From Candidatus Nealsoniibacteriota bacterium (GTDB taxonomy: Bacteria > Patescibacteriota > Minisyncoccia > Minisyncoccales > MHMH01): a DNA stretch of 15,786 nucleotides. The stretch lies in contig JACPLM010000026.1 of NCBI GenBank assembly GCA_016186525.1, forward strand, positions 1 through 15,786. Direction: 5' to 3'. The first letter of the stretch is position 1. Each line of letters starts with the position of its first letter. The notes under the pieces were generated by a model. It had not been told where the DNA came from. It saw only the letters and a list, made by a program, of their open reading frames with translations, and made no database searches. Of the stretch, positions 1 to 6,500 are shown piece by piece. Position numbers and translations under genes: made by a program.

Positions 1-323
1 AGGCGTTTTTCATCAATATTTTCGCCGCATTTTTCACATTTGCCGTATTTCCCATCTTTAATTTTATCTAAGGCCGCGTTAATGTCCTTAACTCTCAATT
101 CCAAACTGTGTTCTACTGGCAGGCGGGTTTCATATTCTTCAACCTCGTCAGCTGCTGACTCTAAAGCGGCTCCGCCGAATTCGCCGTTAAACTTAGGGAA
201 CTTAGAGTCCCAATCCCCCTTTAAGTTGGGGTCCTGATCGGCAAAGGTTTTTAACTGCTCTTCTAAGGCAGTTTTATCTTTTTCTAATTTTTCTTTAAGC
301 TCTTGGATTAATTCTTTGTTCAT
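1..323 (-). CDS. DksA/TraR family zinc-finger protein (partial, C-terminus outside window)
   Basis: The gene reads leftward from ATG at 323 and runs off the window after about 107 codons. It starts MNKELIQELKEKLEKDK, an acidic/basic coiled-coil helix. Around residues 93-106 it reaches KYGKCEKCGENIDEKR, the first CxxC half of the four-cysteine zinc finger of the DksA/TraR family; the second CxxC lies beyond the edge. Known members bind the RNA polymerase secondary channel and tune transcription with ppGpp. Many CPR and Firmicutes versions are short and lack the DksA acidic tip, so the exact role is inference. There is no Shine-Dalgarno site. A -10-like TAAAAT ends 6 nt before the ATG, so the mRNA is probably leaderless. 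Family assignment is firm; orthology to E. coli dksA is not. Confidence 0.85.
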   Translation of the reverse strand, partial: MNKELIQELKEKLEKDKTALEEQLKTFADQDPNLKGDWDSKFPKFNGEFGGAALESAADEVEEYETRLPVEHSLELRVKDINAALDKIKDGKYGKCEKCGENIDEKR

Positions 324-329
324 ATTTTT

Positions 330-358
330 ATTTTATCAAACAAAAAAGGGGCTGGCAA
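330..358 (-). promoter_or_regulatory. Promoter for the DksA/TraR-like gene, leaderless type
   Basis: On the minus strand TTGCCA (358-353) is followed after 17 nt by TAAAAT (335-330), with TG one base upstream of the -10 (extended -10). The predicted start of transcription falls at or next to the ATG at 323. The -35 lies inside the 3' arm of the preceding terminator hairpin. Confidence 0.6.
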
Positions 359-396
359 GCCTGCAAATAAATTGCTGAAAAATAAGGCTCAACCCC
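342..396 (-). terminator. Rho-independent terminator of the small RNA element
   Basis: On the minus strand GGGGTTGAGCC (396-386) pairs with GGCTTGCCAGCCCC (361-348), with a small TGC bulge. The intervening loop contains its own GCAA/TTGC mini-stem. The hairpin is followed by six T residues (347-342). Confidence 0.75.
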
Positions 397-462
397 TTCT
401 TGATCCTTTCGGACCTTAGCCAGAACGTGGCTGGAAACCATAGTCCCAGCTGATAAGGTGCT
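342..462 (-). ncRNA. Candidate structured small RNA or riboswitch-like leader, unknown family
   Basis: This stretch has no credible ORF but strong secondary structure on the minus strand. ACCTTA pairs with TAAGGT as an outer stem. Inside it are AGCCA-CGTTC-TGGCT, or alternatively GCTGG/CCAGC. Next comes GGTCC-GAAA-GGATC, a five-pair hairpin with a GNRA tetraloop, then the terminator. Its order of elements (CUAUGGUUUCC, hairpin, AAGGUCCGAAAG, CAAGAAGGGG) faintly resembles the ykkC riboswitch core (CUAGGGUUCCG, hairpin, CUGGUCCGAGAG, ACACGGAGGG), with several mismatches. CCUU before the core can pair with AAGG, which overlaps the terminator's 5' arm, so competing folds are possible. It could be a free small RNA, a 3' element of the upstream gene or a degenerate riboswitch. 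No known family can be assigned by eye. Confidence 0.5.
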
Positions 463-468
463 ACTTAT

Positions 469-497
469 ATTTTCTCAAAAATCAGAAGATCGGTCAA
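469..497 (-). promoter_or_regulatory. Candidate promoter for the small RNA
   Basis: On the minus strand TTGACC (497-492), 17 nt, then GAAAAT (474-469). Predicted initiation is near 462, just before the ACCTTA stem. The -35 is good and the -10 is weak. Confidence 0.4.
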
Positions 498-557
498 GAG
501 CTATTAGTTTGCCCAAATAGGCGTAAACTAGGTAAGTTTTCCACACCTTTTCCCCAG

Positions 558-2906
558 TTAGAGGTTGGGATCAAGATAAAGGCCTTGTTTTAATTGTATG
601 GTTCTTAATATTGCCCTATCAATCAATTCTTCGGAAATCTCGCTGGCTTCCACTGCTTTTTTAATAATAAACTCCGCATCAACTCCAGATTTCCAATCAG
701 AGAAGAGCAATATGTTTACGCCAGCTTTAATCGGCATGGTTGCCACTTCTTTTGAGGTCAAAACATCTAAGAGATAGCTTTGCGACAGATCATCGGTGAT
801 TATTAATGGGACTTCTCCTAACTTCTCCCTTAAAAATTCAATTCCCTTTACCGAGAAAGCAATTGGCAAGGTGGCGTCAATATCTGGATAAACAACATTA
901 GCTGTCATAACTAATTCGGGGCTTGTTTCCATTAATTTCTGGAAGTGAGTAATTTGCGGAACATCAGCCAAGGTGGCCAATATCTCCTCTGGGTTGAAAG
1001 AAATTCCCCCATAGCCCGGGAAATGTTTTATTGCCGTAAGGATATTAGCTTCTTGCTGGCCGGAAACCATGGCTTTTGCCAATATGCCGGTTTCCTCCGC
1101 CCTTTTCTTAAAAGACCTCTCATAAAGGAAGTCTTCGGTTTGGGTTATATCAAGAACCGGAGCCAAATTTAGATTAATTCCCAATTCTTTCAATTCCATG
1201 CCCCTATTGAGCCCAACTTTATAGGCATGGTCAGCGTTTTTTATTTCAGGCTGGCCAGTTTGCTCTTTAATAAAGCTGATTCTGGAGACTACTCCCCCTT
1301 CCTGGTCGACAGCCACTAAAAGCGGAAGGCCTGTTTCAGTTAAAGAAACCTTCTGGAGGTCTTCAATCAAGGCCTTGATTTGTGACCTCTCCCCGATATT
1401 TTTTTTAAATAAAATAATACCGCCCGGCCGCGTTGTTTTAATGAGATTTTTGAGTTCTGGCGTTGAGGCGTTTCCTTCAAACCCAAGAATGAGCAATTGC
1501 CCGATTTTTTCTTCTAAAGTCAGGCTTTTTAAAATAAATTCAGCCCCATTTTCGGGGCTGGGAGATAAAGAAGAAATAAGAAGCTTCAGCTTATCCCAAT
1601 CAAAATTCCAAGGAGTGGTTTTCTCCGGGGAAATATCCCTATACCCAAGGATATTTTCTTGAGGTATATTGTATTTTTCGACGAGACCTTTAATGAGCCA
1701 GGATAAGGCCTGGTACTGGGAGTCGTTTGGAGCTTCTGTATCTTGATAAACCAAACTTATGCCGATAGAAAAATTATTAACTCCTTTTCTGCCATCCGGC
1801 ATTTGGCCGGCCCCAGCATGGTAAGCAATTGTGTTATCTGGAGCCAAATAGTAAATGACGCCGCCGCGGCTAATTAAATAATGGGTAGCTACTGCGGTTT
1901 TCTCGTATGCCTGGATAACGCCCTCTAAGTCATAAGAATTGCCATTTGCAGTATTAAAACCAGAATGAACTATAATAGCGTCTATAACTCTGGGCGATGT
2001 TGGCAAATAATAACCCTTATCTAAAAATCTTTGGATAATTTCAGGTTTTGCGGGGGCAGTTTCTTTAACAGTTGGCAGTTGTTGCGTCGGAGCAGGAGCG
2101 GGAGCTTGGGGCGCAGCAGCCGGCCTGATAACTAAATACCAGTACCAAAAAGTGATAACTGTAGCTAAAATTGCCAAGACAAAAAGAGAGGCGACAATCC
2201 TAATCCAGATTTTTGTGAAAACCGAGGGTTTCCCCGGGAAATAACCTTCCACCTTAGGCATCGGAACCTTGGGAATTTGGACTTTCGGCAACTGGACTTT
2301 CGGCAGCCGGATAGAGGGGAGTTTAAATGGTTTTTTTGGTAAAACACCCTCCTTCGCTCCTGCGGGAGCTTCGGCGGGCAAGGGCGGGGCAGGCGGTATT
2401 TCCGGCGCAGGCGGGCTTGGCGGAACAGGCGCTGGCATTGGCGAGGGCGGTTGAGAAATTGGCCTTTCTGGTATAGGGGGCGGCGTTGGCGCGGGTTCTT
2501 CGCCTGCTTGGCGGGAAATGTTTTCCAAAAACTTTCTTCTTGCCTCCTCTTCTTTTGATTGAGCTTCTTTAAATTGCGATCTTAACCGTTCTTTTTCTTG
2601 CTCTTCCCTTTCAGATTCTTCTAATCGGAGCTCGCCTTCTTTAAGGGCAGTTTCCTCTTTTATTCTTTTTGTCTCTTCTTCTTTTTGTTTAGCCTCTATT
2701 TCCGCTCTTTCCCTTTCCTCCGCAGCTTTTTGGGCTTGTTCTATTCTGCCCCCTTCCCTTAAGAGCTCTTCTCCAGTTTTAATTTCAGCTATTTTTCCTC
2801 TAGCTTCTTCTGACTCTAATTCTCTAAGCCGGGCTATGTCTTTTTCCATAGTCCTGACCTCGTCTCTTTTGAGAAACTTTAATTTTTCGTCTTTTTCTTC
2901 GGGCAT
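558..2906 (-). CDS. Membrane-anchored fusion of N-acetylmuramoyl-L-alanine amidase (Amidase_2) and NagZ-like glycoside hydrolase 3, with altered active sites
   Basis: The 782-residue protein has five parts. Residues 1-133 are a Lys/Glu-rich coiled coil. Residues 134-225 are a Pro-rich linker with PKV repeats (LPKVQLPKVQIPKV). One membrane helix lies near 234-260. An Amidase_2/PGRP-like domain spans 300-447, and a GH3 NagZ-like domain spans 455-780. Basic residues before the helix suggest a cytoplasmic N-terminus and an outer-face C-terminus, so the expected substrates are peptidoglycan amide and GlcNAc-MurNAc bonds. Amidase H314 (IIVHSG) and H363 (AYHAG) are present, but the usual GHRD histidine is Tyr422 and the usual Asp/Cys ligand is Thr431. 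In GH3, VDQEGG (533-538) and TDDL (704-707, nucleophile) are present, but KHFPGHG...DSH is KHFPGYG...NPE, with Glu640 at the His position. It lies 15 nt after pnp, probably in its operon. Domain calls are firm; activity is uncertain. Confidence 0.85.
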   Translation of the reverse strand: MPEEKDEKLKFLKRDEVRTMEKDIARLRELESEEARGKIAEIKTGEELLREGGRIEQAQKAAEERERAEIEAKQKEEETKRIKEETALKEGELRLEESEREEQEKERLRSQFKEAQSKEEEARRKFLENISRQAGEEPAPTPPPIPERPISQPPSPMPAPVPPSPPAPEIPPAPPLPAEAPAGAKEGVLPKKPFKLPSIRLPKVQLPKVQIPKVPMPKVEGYFPGKPSVFTKIWIRIVASLFVLAILATVITFWYWYLVIRPAAAPQAPAPAPTQQLPTVKETAPAKPEIIQRFLDKGYYLPTSPRVIDAIIVHSGFNTANGNSYDLEGVIQAYEKTAVATHYLISRGGVIYYLAPDNTIAYHAGAGQMPDGRKGVNNFSIGISLVYQDTEAPNDSQYQALSWLIKGLVEKYNIPQENILGYRDISPEKTTPWNFDWDKLKLLISSLSPSPENGAEFILKSLTLEEKIGQLLILGFEGNASTPELKNLIKTTRPGGIILFKKNIGERSQIKALIEDLQKVSLTETGLPLLVAVDQEGGVVSRISFIKEQTGQPEIKNADHAYKVGLNRGMELKELGINLNLAPVLDITQTEDFLYERSFKKRAEETGILAKAMVSGQQEANILTAIKHFPGYGGISFNPEEILATLADVPQITHFQKLMETSPELVMTANVVYPDIDATLPIAFSVKGIEFLREKLGEVPLIITDDLSQSYLLDVLTSKEVATMPIKAGVNILLFSDWKSGVDAEFIIKKAVEASEISEELIDRAILRTIQLKQGLYLDPNL

Positions 2907-2921
2907 AGTTATACTAGGCCG

Positions 2922-5009
2922 TTATTTTTTCACCTCTTTCATCGATAAATTTATTCTTCCCTGGTCGTCAATTTCAATAACTTTCACAGGCACAATATCG
3001 CCCACCTTTACAATATCCTCAACTTTTCCGACTCGGTAGGGAGCTAATTGCGAGATATGCACCATTCCTTCCTGTCCGGGCAATATTTCGACAAAAGCTC
3101 CAAAATTTAAAATTCTCTTAACCTTGCCCTGGAAGACTTCCCCCACCTTAATCTCCCTAGTGATATTTTTTATCCACTCAACCGCTTTTAGGGCCGCATC
3201 TTCTTTTTCAGCCGTCACAAAAATTTTACCTGAATCCTCTATATCAATGGCAACTGCGCATTTTTCAATAATTTCATTAATAATCTTTCCGCCCGGTCCT
3301 ATGACTTCCCTGATCTTTTCAGGTTTAATCTGGACAACGTATATCCTTGGGGCCCAAGGAGATAAGTTGGGTCTGGGTTTGTCTAAAACCTTCTCAATGT
3401 TTTCTAAAATATGAAGTCTCGCTTTTTTAGCTACACTTAGAGCGTCTTTTAATATTTTTTCATTAATGCCGTCAATTTTAACATCCATTTGAATGGCGGT
3501 TATGCCGTTTTTTGTGCCAGCTGCCTTAAAATCCATATCTCCATGATGATCTTCCGGCCCCTGAATATCAGCCAACACTTTATAATTTCCCTTGTCGTCT
3601 CTCATTAATCCTACGGCAATGCCGGTAGCCGGCGATTTGATAGGCACTCCGGCATCCATTAAAGCAAGGGAGCCGGCTGTTACAGAAGCCATAGACGTTG
3701 AGCCGTTGGAGGAGAGAATTTCCGTGACTATCCTCATAGTGTAAGGGAAATCGTCAAAATTAGGGACTAAGGGCGACAAAGCTTTCTCTGCCAGCATGCC
3801 GTGGCCTATTTCCCGGCGTCCGGGGCCTCTCATGGGTTTTACTTCTCCGGAAGAATAAGGCGGAAAATTATAATGGAGCATAAATCTTTTCTTGCCCCTT
3901 ATTTCCATCCCTTCTAAAAGCCGGACATCCGACGGGGCCCCTAAAGTTAGAATAGAAAGAGCTCTGGTTTCACCTCTGGTAAAAAGGCCGGAACCGTGGG
4001 TTCTTGGCAGCACCCCGGCTTCTATGTCTAATTTTCTGACTTCGTCTAATTTTCTGCCGTCCGGCCTCTTTTCATTCTTTAAGATATTAATATGGACCAG
4101 CCTGTCTAACTCTTCATCGAATAGTTTTTTAGCCGAGCCGGCTTTTCCCATTGAAGGATATTTTCCTTCGATATGATGAACCAAATCGTCCTTCAGGGAT
4201 TCAACTTCGTCCATGCCGGATTGATAAAGCGCCTTTTCCAGCTTGTCTTTCAGGAAATCTCTGACTTCATTTTCAAGTTCTGCGTCAGAAGCGCGCTCTT
4301 TAATGGCGGTTTTTTCTTTGCCGACCTGCTTGACGATGTCCTTTTGAAAATCAATGAGTTTTTGAAAATAAGGCCTGGAAAATTTGTAAGATTCCAAAAT
4401 TAGATCCTCCGACACCTCCGAGCCCTCCATTTCAATCATATTCAAGGTGTCCTCTGAAACAGCGGCCAAAACAAAATCCAACTCGCTTTTTTCACGGTCT
4501 TCATAAGTCGGGTTTACGATAAGCTCGTTATTTATTCTGCCCAATCTTAGGGCGGCAATGGGCCCTGACCACGGTATATTGGAAATAGACAAAGCCAAAG
4601 AGGCTGCCAGCAATCCGAGAACATCCGGATCGTTTTGTCCGTCCCAGGAAAGGCAGGTGACCACCACCTGGACTTCCCTGCCCAGGTTTTTGGGGAATCT
4701 CGGCCTGATAGCCCTGTCTATGGCTCTGGCAGTGATAATCGCCTCATCCGAAGGCCTGCTTTCCCGCCTGATAAAGCGAGAGCCGAGGATTTTTCCTGCG
4801 GCGTAGTATCTTTCTTCGTATTCTACGGTCAAGGGGAAAAAGTCCTGGTTTTCACTTTCCTTTTTAGACATTACGGCTGTAGCTAAAACTACCGTGTCCC
4901 CGTATCTGACAAGAATAGAGCCATTGGCTTTTCCGGCCAATGGTTTTGTTTCAATAATAAGGTCTCGCCCGCCTATTTCCAATTTGAAGGTTTTATCGTT
5001 CACGTTCAT
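2922..5009 (-). CDS. pnp: Polyribonucleotide nucleotidyltransferase (PNPase)
   Basis: This is a full-length 695-residue PNPase, the 3'-to-5' phosphorolytic exoribonuclease of cytoplasmic RNA decay. A first RNase PH domain covers about 10-145, followed by a helical segment to about 300. The catalytic second RNase PH domain covers about 310-540, with RPDGR (315-319), THGSGLFTRGET (337-348), SNGSTSMASV (434-443) and GPEDHHGDMDFKAAGT (484-499), whose D491 and D493 are expected metal ligands. A KH domain carries REVIGPGGKIINEI (567-580), and an S1 domain runs from about 622 to 693. Length and motifs match the bacterial family. The first 17 nt overlap the end of the NYN gene, so translation is probably coupled; there is no Shine-Dalgarno site. 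rpsO-pnp linkage is widespread in bacteria. Confidence 0.97.
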   Translation of the reverse strand: MNVNDKTFKLEIGGRDLIIETKPLAGKANGSILVRYGDTVVLATAVMSKKESENQDFFPLTVEYEERYYAAGKILGSRFIRRESRPSDEAIITARAIDRAIRPRFPKNLGREVQVVVTCLSWDGQNDPDVLGLLAASLALSISNIPWSGPIAALRLGRINNELIVNPTYEDREKSELDFVLAAVSEDTLNMIEMEGSEVSEDLILESYKFSRPYFQKLIDFQKDIVKQVGKEKTAIKERASDAELENEVRDFLKDKLEKALYQSGMDEVESLKDDLVHHIEGKYPSMGKAGSAKKLFDEELDRLVHINILKNEKRPDGRKLDEVRKLDIEAGVLPRTHGSGLFTRGETRALSILTLGAPSDVRLLEGMEIRGKKRFMLHYNFPPYSSGEVKPMRGPGRREIGHGMLAEKALSPLVPNFDDFPYTMRIVTEILSSNGSTSMASVTAGSLALMDAGVPIKSPATGIAVGLMRDDKGNYKVLADIQGPEDHHGDMDFKAAGTKNGITAIQMDVKIDGINEKILKDALSVAKKARLHILENIEKVLDKPRPNLSPWAPRIYVVQIKPEKIREVIGPGGKIINEIIEKCAVAIDIEDSGKIFVTAEKEDAALKAVEWIKNITREIKVGEVFQGKVKRILNFGAFVEILPGQEGMVHISQLAPYRVGKVEDIVKVGDIVPVKVIEIDDQGRINLSMKEVKK

Positions 5010-5514
5010 TTTTAGGTATTAATAAATATTTTTCTGGAGTTTCTCCTAAATCAATAAATTCATCAGCTACCTCTCTTATTTTAGAAGAAGCCGATCTGCC
5101 GAAAGCCAGAACTTCGACTCTTATTCCCTGGTTTTTTAAATATTCAATTAACTGCAGGAAATCTCCATCTCCCGAAACCAGCACAATAACGTCCACTTTG
5201 TTGGCAGATGTTACAGCGTCAATGGCAATTCCTACGTCCCAATCAGCTTTTTTCATTCCGCCGTAATACTCTTGGAGGTCCCTAACCCTCGTCTCCATCC
5301 CTAATTTTATTAAGGCGTCAAAAAATGGCTTTTCTTCGCCGGTTTTTGTCCTAACCACGTAAGCAAAAGCCCTGATGAGCTTCCTGCCGGAAACAGACAA
5401 TTTTAAAATCTCGGCAAAATTGACTTTTGCCCGATAAAGATTTTTAGCTGAATGATACATATTCTGCACATCAATCAGCACGGCCACCCTTTGCTCTTTT
5501 GGTTTTAGAACCAT
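4993..5514 (-). CDS. NYN (LabA/DUF88-like, PIN-fold) domain protein, probable RNase
   Basis: The 173-residue protein is a single NYN domain. The acidic residues typical of this metal-dependent PIN-like nuclease fold are visible: LIDVQNMY with D15 and N18, KADWDVGIAIDAV with D91, D93 and D99, and VLVSGDGDF with D116 and D118. Characterised NYN proteins cleave RNA; cyanobacterial LabA-type members have regulatory roles. It starts 7 nt after rpsO and overlaps pnp by 17 nt. That placement between S15 and PNPase suggests a job in RNA processing or decay, perhaps making ends for PNPase; this is inference from context. The family call is firm; substrate and activity are unknown. Confidence 0.85.
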   Translation of the reverse strand: MVLKPKEQRVAVLIDVQNMYHSAKNLYRAKVNFAEILKLSVSGRKLIRAFAYVVRTKTGEEKPFFDALIKLGMETRVRDLQEYYGGMKKADWDVGIAIDAVTSANKVDVIVLVSGDGDFLQLIEYLKNQGIRVEVLAFGRSASSKIREVADEFIDLGETPEKYLLIPKNERER

Positions 5515-5521
5515 TTAATTA

Positions 5522-5788
5522 TTACTTCTTAACTCCGATTTTCTTTATAACGCTGTTGTATTTTCTGGTATCTGTTTCTTTGATATAGCCCAGCAGCTTC
5601 TTTCTTTTGGAAACCATCTTTAAAAGCCCCCGCCTTGAGTGGACGTCTTTTTTGTGTTTCTTTAAATGCGAAAGAAGCTTGCTTATCTCTTCAGTCAATA
5701 AAGCGATTTGGACCTCTTCGGATCCGGTATCTTTTTCGTGCCGTTTGAATTCCTCTATAACTTTTGTTTTTTCTTTTGTTGTTAACAT
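5522..5788 (-). CDS. rpsO: 30S ribosomal protein S15 (uS15)
   Basis: The 88-residue protein has the family's usual length. It carries the S15 signature: the DTGSEEVQIALLTEEI segment (20-35), LKKHKKDVHSRRGLL (42-56) and the MVSKRKKLLGYI segment that binds 16S rRNA (58-69). S15 is an early-assembling platform protein of the small subunit. ATG at 5788 gives the standard N-terminus. An extended -10 box ends 8 nt before it, so the message should have almost no leader. This argues against the long autoregulatory rpsO leader known from E. coli. It is the first protein gene of the rpsO-NYN-pnp-amidase block and follows tRNA-Lys. Confidence 0.97.
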   Translation of the reverse strand: MLTTKEKTKVIEEFKRHEKDTGSEEVQIALLTEEISKLLSHLKKHKKDVHSRRGLLKMVSKRKKLLGYIKETDTRKYNSVIKKIGVKK

Positions 5789-5796
5789 ATGTTTTT

Positions 5797-5805
5797 ATTT
5801 TACCA
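5797..5805 (-). promoter_or_regulatory. Extended -10 promoter of rpsO
   Basis: TGGTAAAAT on the minus strand is an extended -10 box ending 8 nt before the rpsO ATG. No good -35 lies 17 nt upstream, where tRNA-Lys sequence sits. This fits a leaderless or nearly leaderless start; cotranscription with the tRNA is also possible. Confidence 0.5.
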
Positions 5806-5811
5806 TATTAA

Positions 5812-5884
5812 TGGGTCCGGTGCGAATCGAACGCACAACCTTATCCTTAAGAGGGATCTGCTCTACCAATTAAGCTACGGACCC
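5812..5884 (-). tRNA. tRNA-Lys (anticodon CUU)
   Basis: The minus strand folds as a complete cloverleaf: acceptor GGGTCCG/CGGACCC, D-arm with a TTGGTA loop, anticodon loop CTCTTAA (anticodon CTT), five-base variable loop, and T-arm GTGCG-TTCGATT-CGCAC. The first anticodon-stem pair (27-43) is a G-A mismatch. The discriminator is A and CCA is not encoded, so the 3' end must be added enzymatically. It lies between the pilin gene and rpsO. Confidence 0.95.
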
Positions 5885-5898
5885 TTGCTGTGCGGACT

Positions 5899-6318
5899 CT
5901 ATATTGAGCAGCCGATGTCGTACCACTTCAGAAGAGAAGGCGAGGTCACAATACCCGAAAAATTCAATACGGTGTTTACTATAATCCAAGCTGAAAATAT
6001 AATCAAGAGGCCGATAACGACAGAAGTAATAATTCCTTTGGCTTGGTTAAGAGTATCCGGTTTTGCCCCGGCAAAAAAGAACATCACTCCCCCGATCACC
6101 AGCATTAAAACAGCTATTACCGGCACCAGGGTTGTCATTGCGAATTTGATTATATTATTGAAAAGCACAAACAAATGGCAAAGAGTGCAGGGGGTAGTTT
6201 GGTTCCCCTCTTGATTGGGGTCGTCTGCGGATAAACCGCAAGGCACCAGGCCGGCTTGAGTCAAAACCGGCAAGGAAATAAATAAAAATAAAAAACTTAT
6301 TAAAAGTATTTTCCCCAT
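5899..6318 (-). CDS. T4SS pilin-like small membrane protein (TrbC/VirB2-like, CPR type)
   Basis: The 139-residue protein has a signal peptide (1-22, FLFLFISLPVLTQA with likely cleavage after TQA). The mature start is Cys-containing (C28, C44, C47 in LVPCG...PCTLCHLF). Two hydrophobic helices follow, at about 62-83 and 95-119, separated by the short AGAKPDTLNQAKG loop. The C-terminus is short, with C137. This matches the VirB2/TrbC-like pilins common in CPR genomes, which are thought to form surface pili or DNA-uptake structures. The frame stays open upstream to 6474, but that part would translate through tRNA-Arg. ATG at 6318 is chosen because it starts the signal peptide and sits 6 nt after a perfect extended -10 (TGGTATAAT). 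No other secretion genes are present here, so system type is inference. Confidence 0.8.
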   Translation of the reverse strand: MGKILLISFLFLFISLPVLTQAGLVPCGLSADDPNQEGNQTTPCTLCHLFVLFNNIIKFAMTTLVPVIAVLMLVIGGVMFFFAGAKPDTLNQAKGIITSVVIGLLIIFSAWIIVNTVLNFSGIVTSPSLLKWYDIGCSI

Positions 6319-6324
6319 ATAATT

Positions 6325-6333
6325 ATTATACCA
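6325..6333 (-). promoter_or_regulatory. Extended -10 promoter of the pilin gene
   Basis: TGGTATAAT on the minus strand is a consensus extended -10 box. Exactly 6 nt separate it from the ATG at 6318, so transcription should begin at the start codon. The position of a -35 is occupied by the parS-like repeat. Confidence 0.65.
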
Positions 6334-6340
6334 CATTATA

Positions 6341-6356
6341 AGTTTCACGGGAAACA
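6341..6356. promoter_or_regulatory. parS-like 16-mer (site 1)
   Basis: AGTTTCACGGGAAACA matches the bacterial ParB-binding consensus TGTTTCACGTGAAACA at 14 of 16 positions. It overlaps the -35 region of the pilin promoter, so a transcription-factor operator is an alternative. Confidence 0.5.
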
Positions 6357-6362
6357 TTCCAG

Positions 6363-6434
6363 TGCCCCTGCCAGGATTCGAACCCGGACTCCAGCGTCCG
6401 AAGCGCTGTGTGATGTCCATTTCACTACAGGGGC
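6363..6434 (-). tRNA. tRNA-Arg (anticodon UCG)
   Basis: The cloverleaf on the minus strand has acceptor GCCCCTG/CAGGGGC, D-stem GTGA/TCAC with GG in the loop, anticodon stem CAGCG/CGCTG with loop CTTCGGA (anticodon TCG), and T-arm CCGGG-TTCGAAT-CCTGG. The discriminator is A and CCA is not encoded. It is the first leftward gene after the divergent promoter region. Confidence 0.95.
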
Positions 6435-6445
6435 GGGTAAGATAA

Positions 6446-6474
6446 ATTATATCAAAAAAATTGAAAAAAATCAA
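6446..6474 (-). promoter_or_regulatory. Promoter of tRNA-Arg
   Basis: On the minus strand TTGATT (6474-6469), 17 nt, TATAAT (6451-6446), with TG for an extended -10. Predicted initiation is about 5 nt before the tRNA. This is the best promoter in the window. Confidence 0.75.
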
Positions 6475-6494
6475 TTTTTACTGTAAGATAAAAT
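6461..6494 (+). promoter_or_regulatory. Promoter of the CCA-adding enzyme gene
   Basis: Two overlapping possibilities exist: TTGAAA (6461-6466), 17 nt, TAAGAT (6484-6489); or a -10 TAAAAT (6489-6494) ending 6 nt before ATG 6501. Either gives a leader of about 0-5 nt. It overlaps the divergent tRNA-Arg promoter. Confidence 0.45.
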
Positions 6495-6500
6495 AATAAT

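Noticed and set aside
342..462. The minus-strand RNA as SRP 4.5S RNA because of GGTCCGAAAGGA
   Set aside because: The conserved AGCAGCC strand of the SRP asymmetric loop is absent, and so is the long pairing arm.
537..545. DnaA boxes (TTTTCCACA here and at 11510-11518)
   Set aside because: Only two single copies about 11 kb apart, as expected by chance; no cluster.
6319..6474. Upstream extension of the pilin reading frame
   Set aside because: It would translate through tRNA-Arg; the signal peptide and -10 spacing place the start at 6318.
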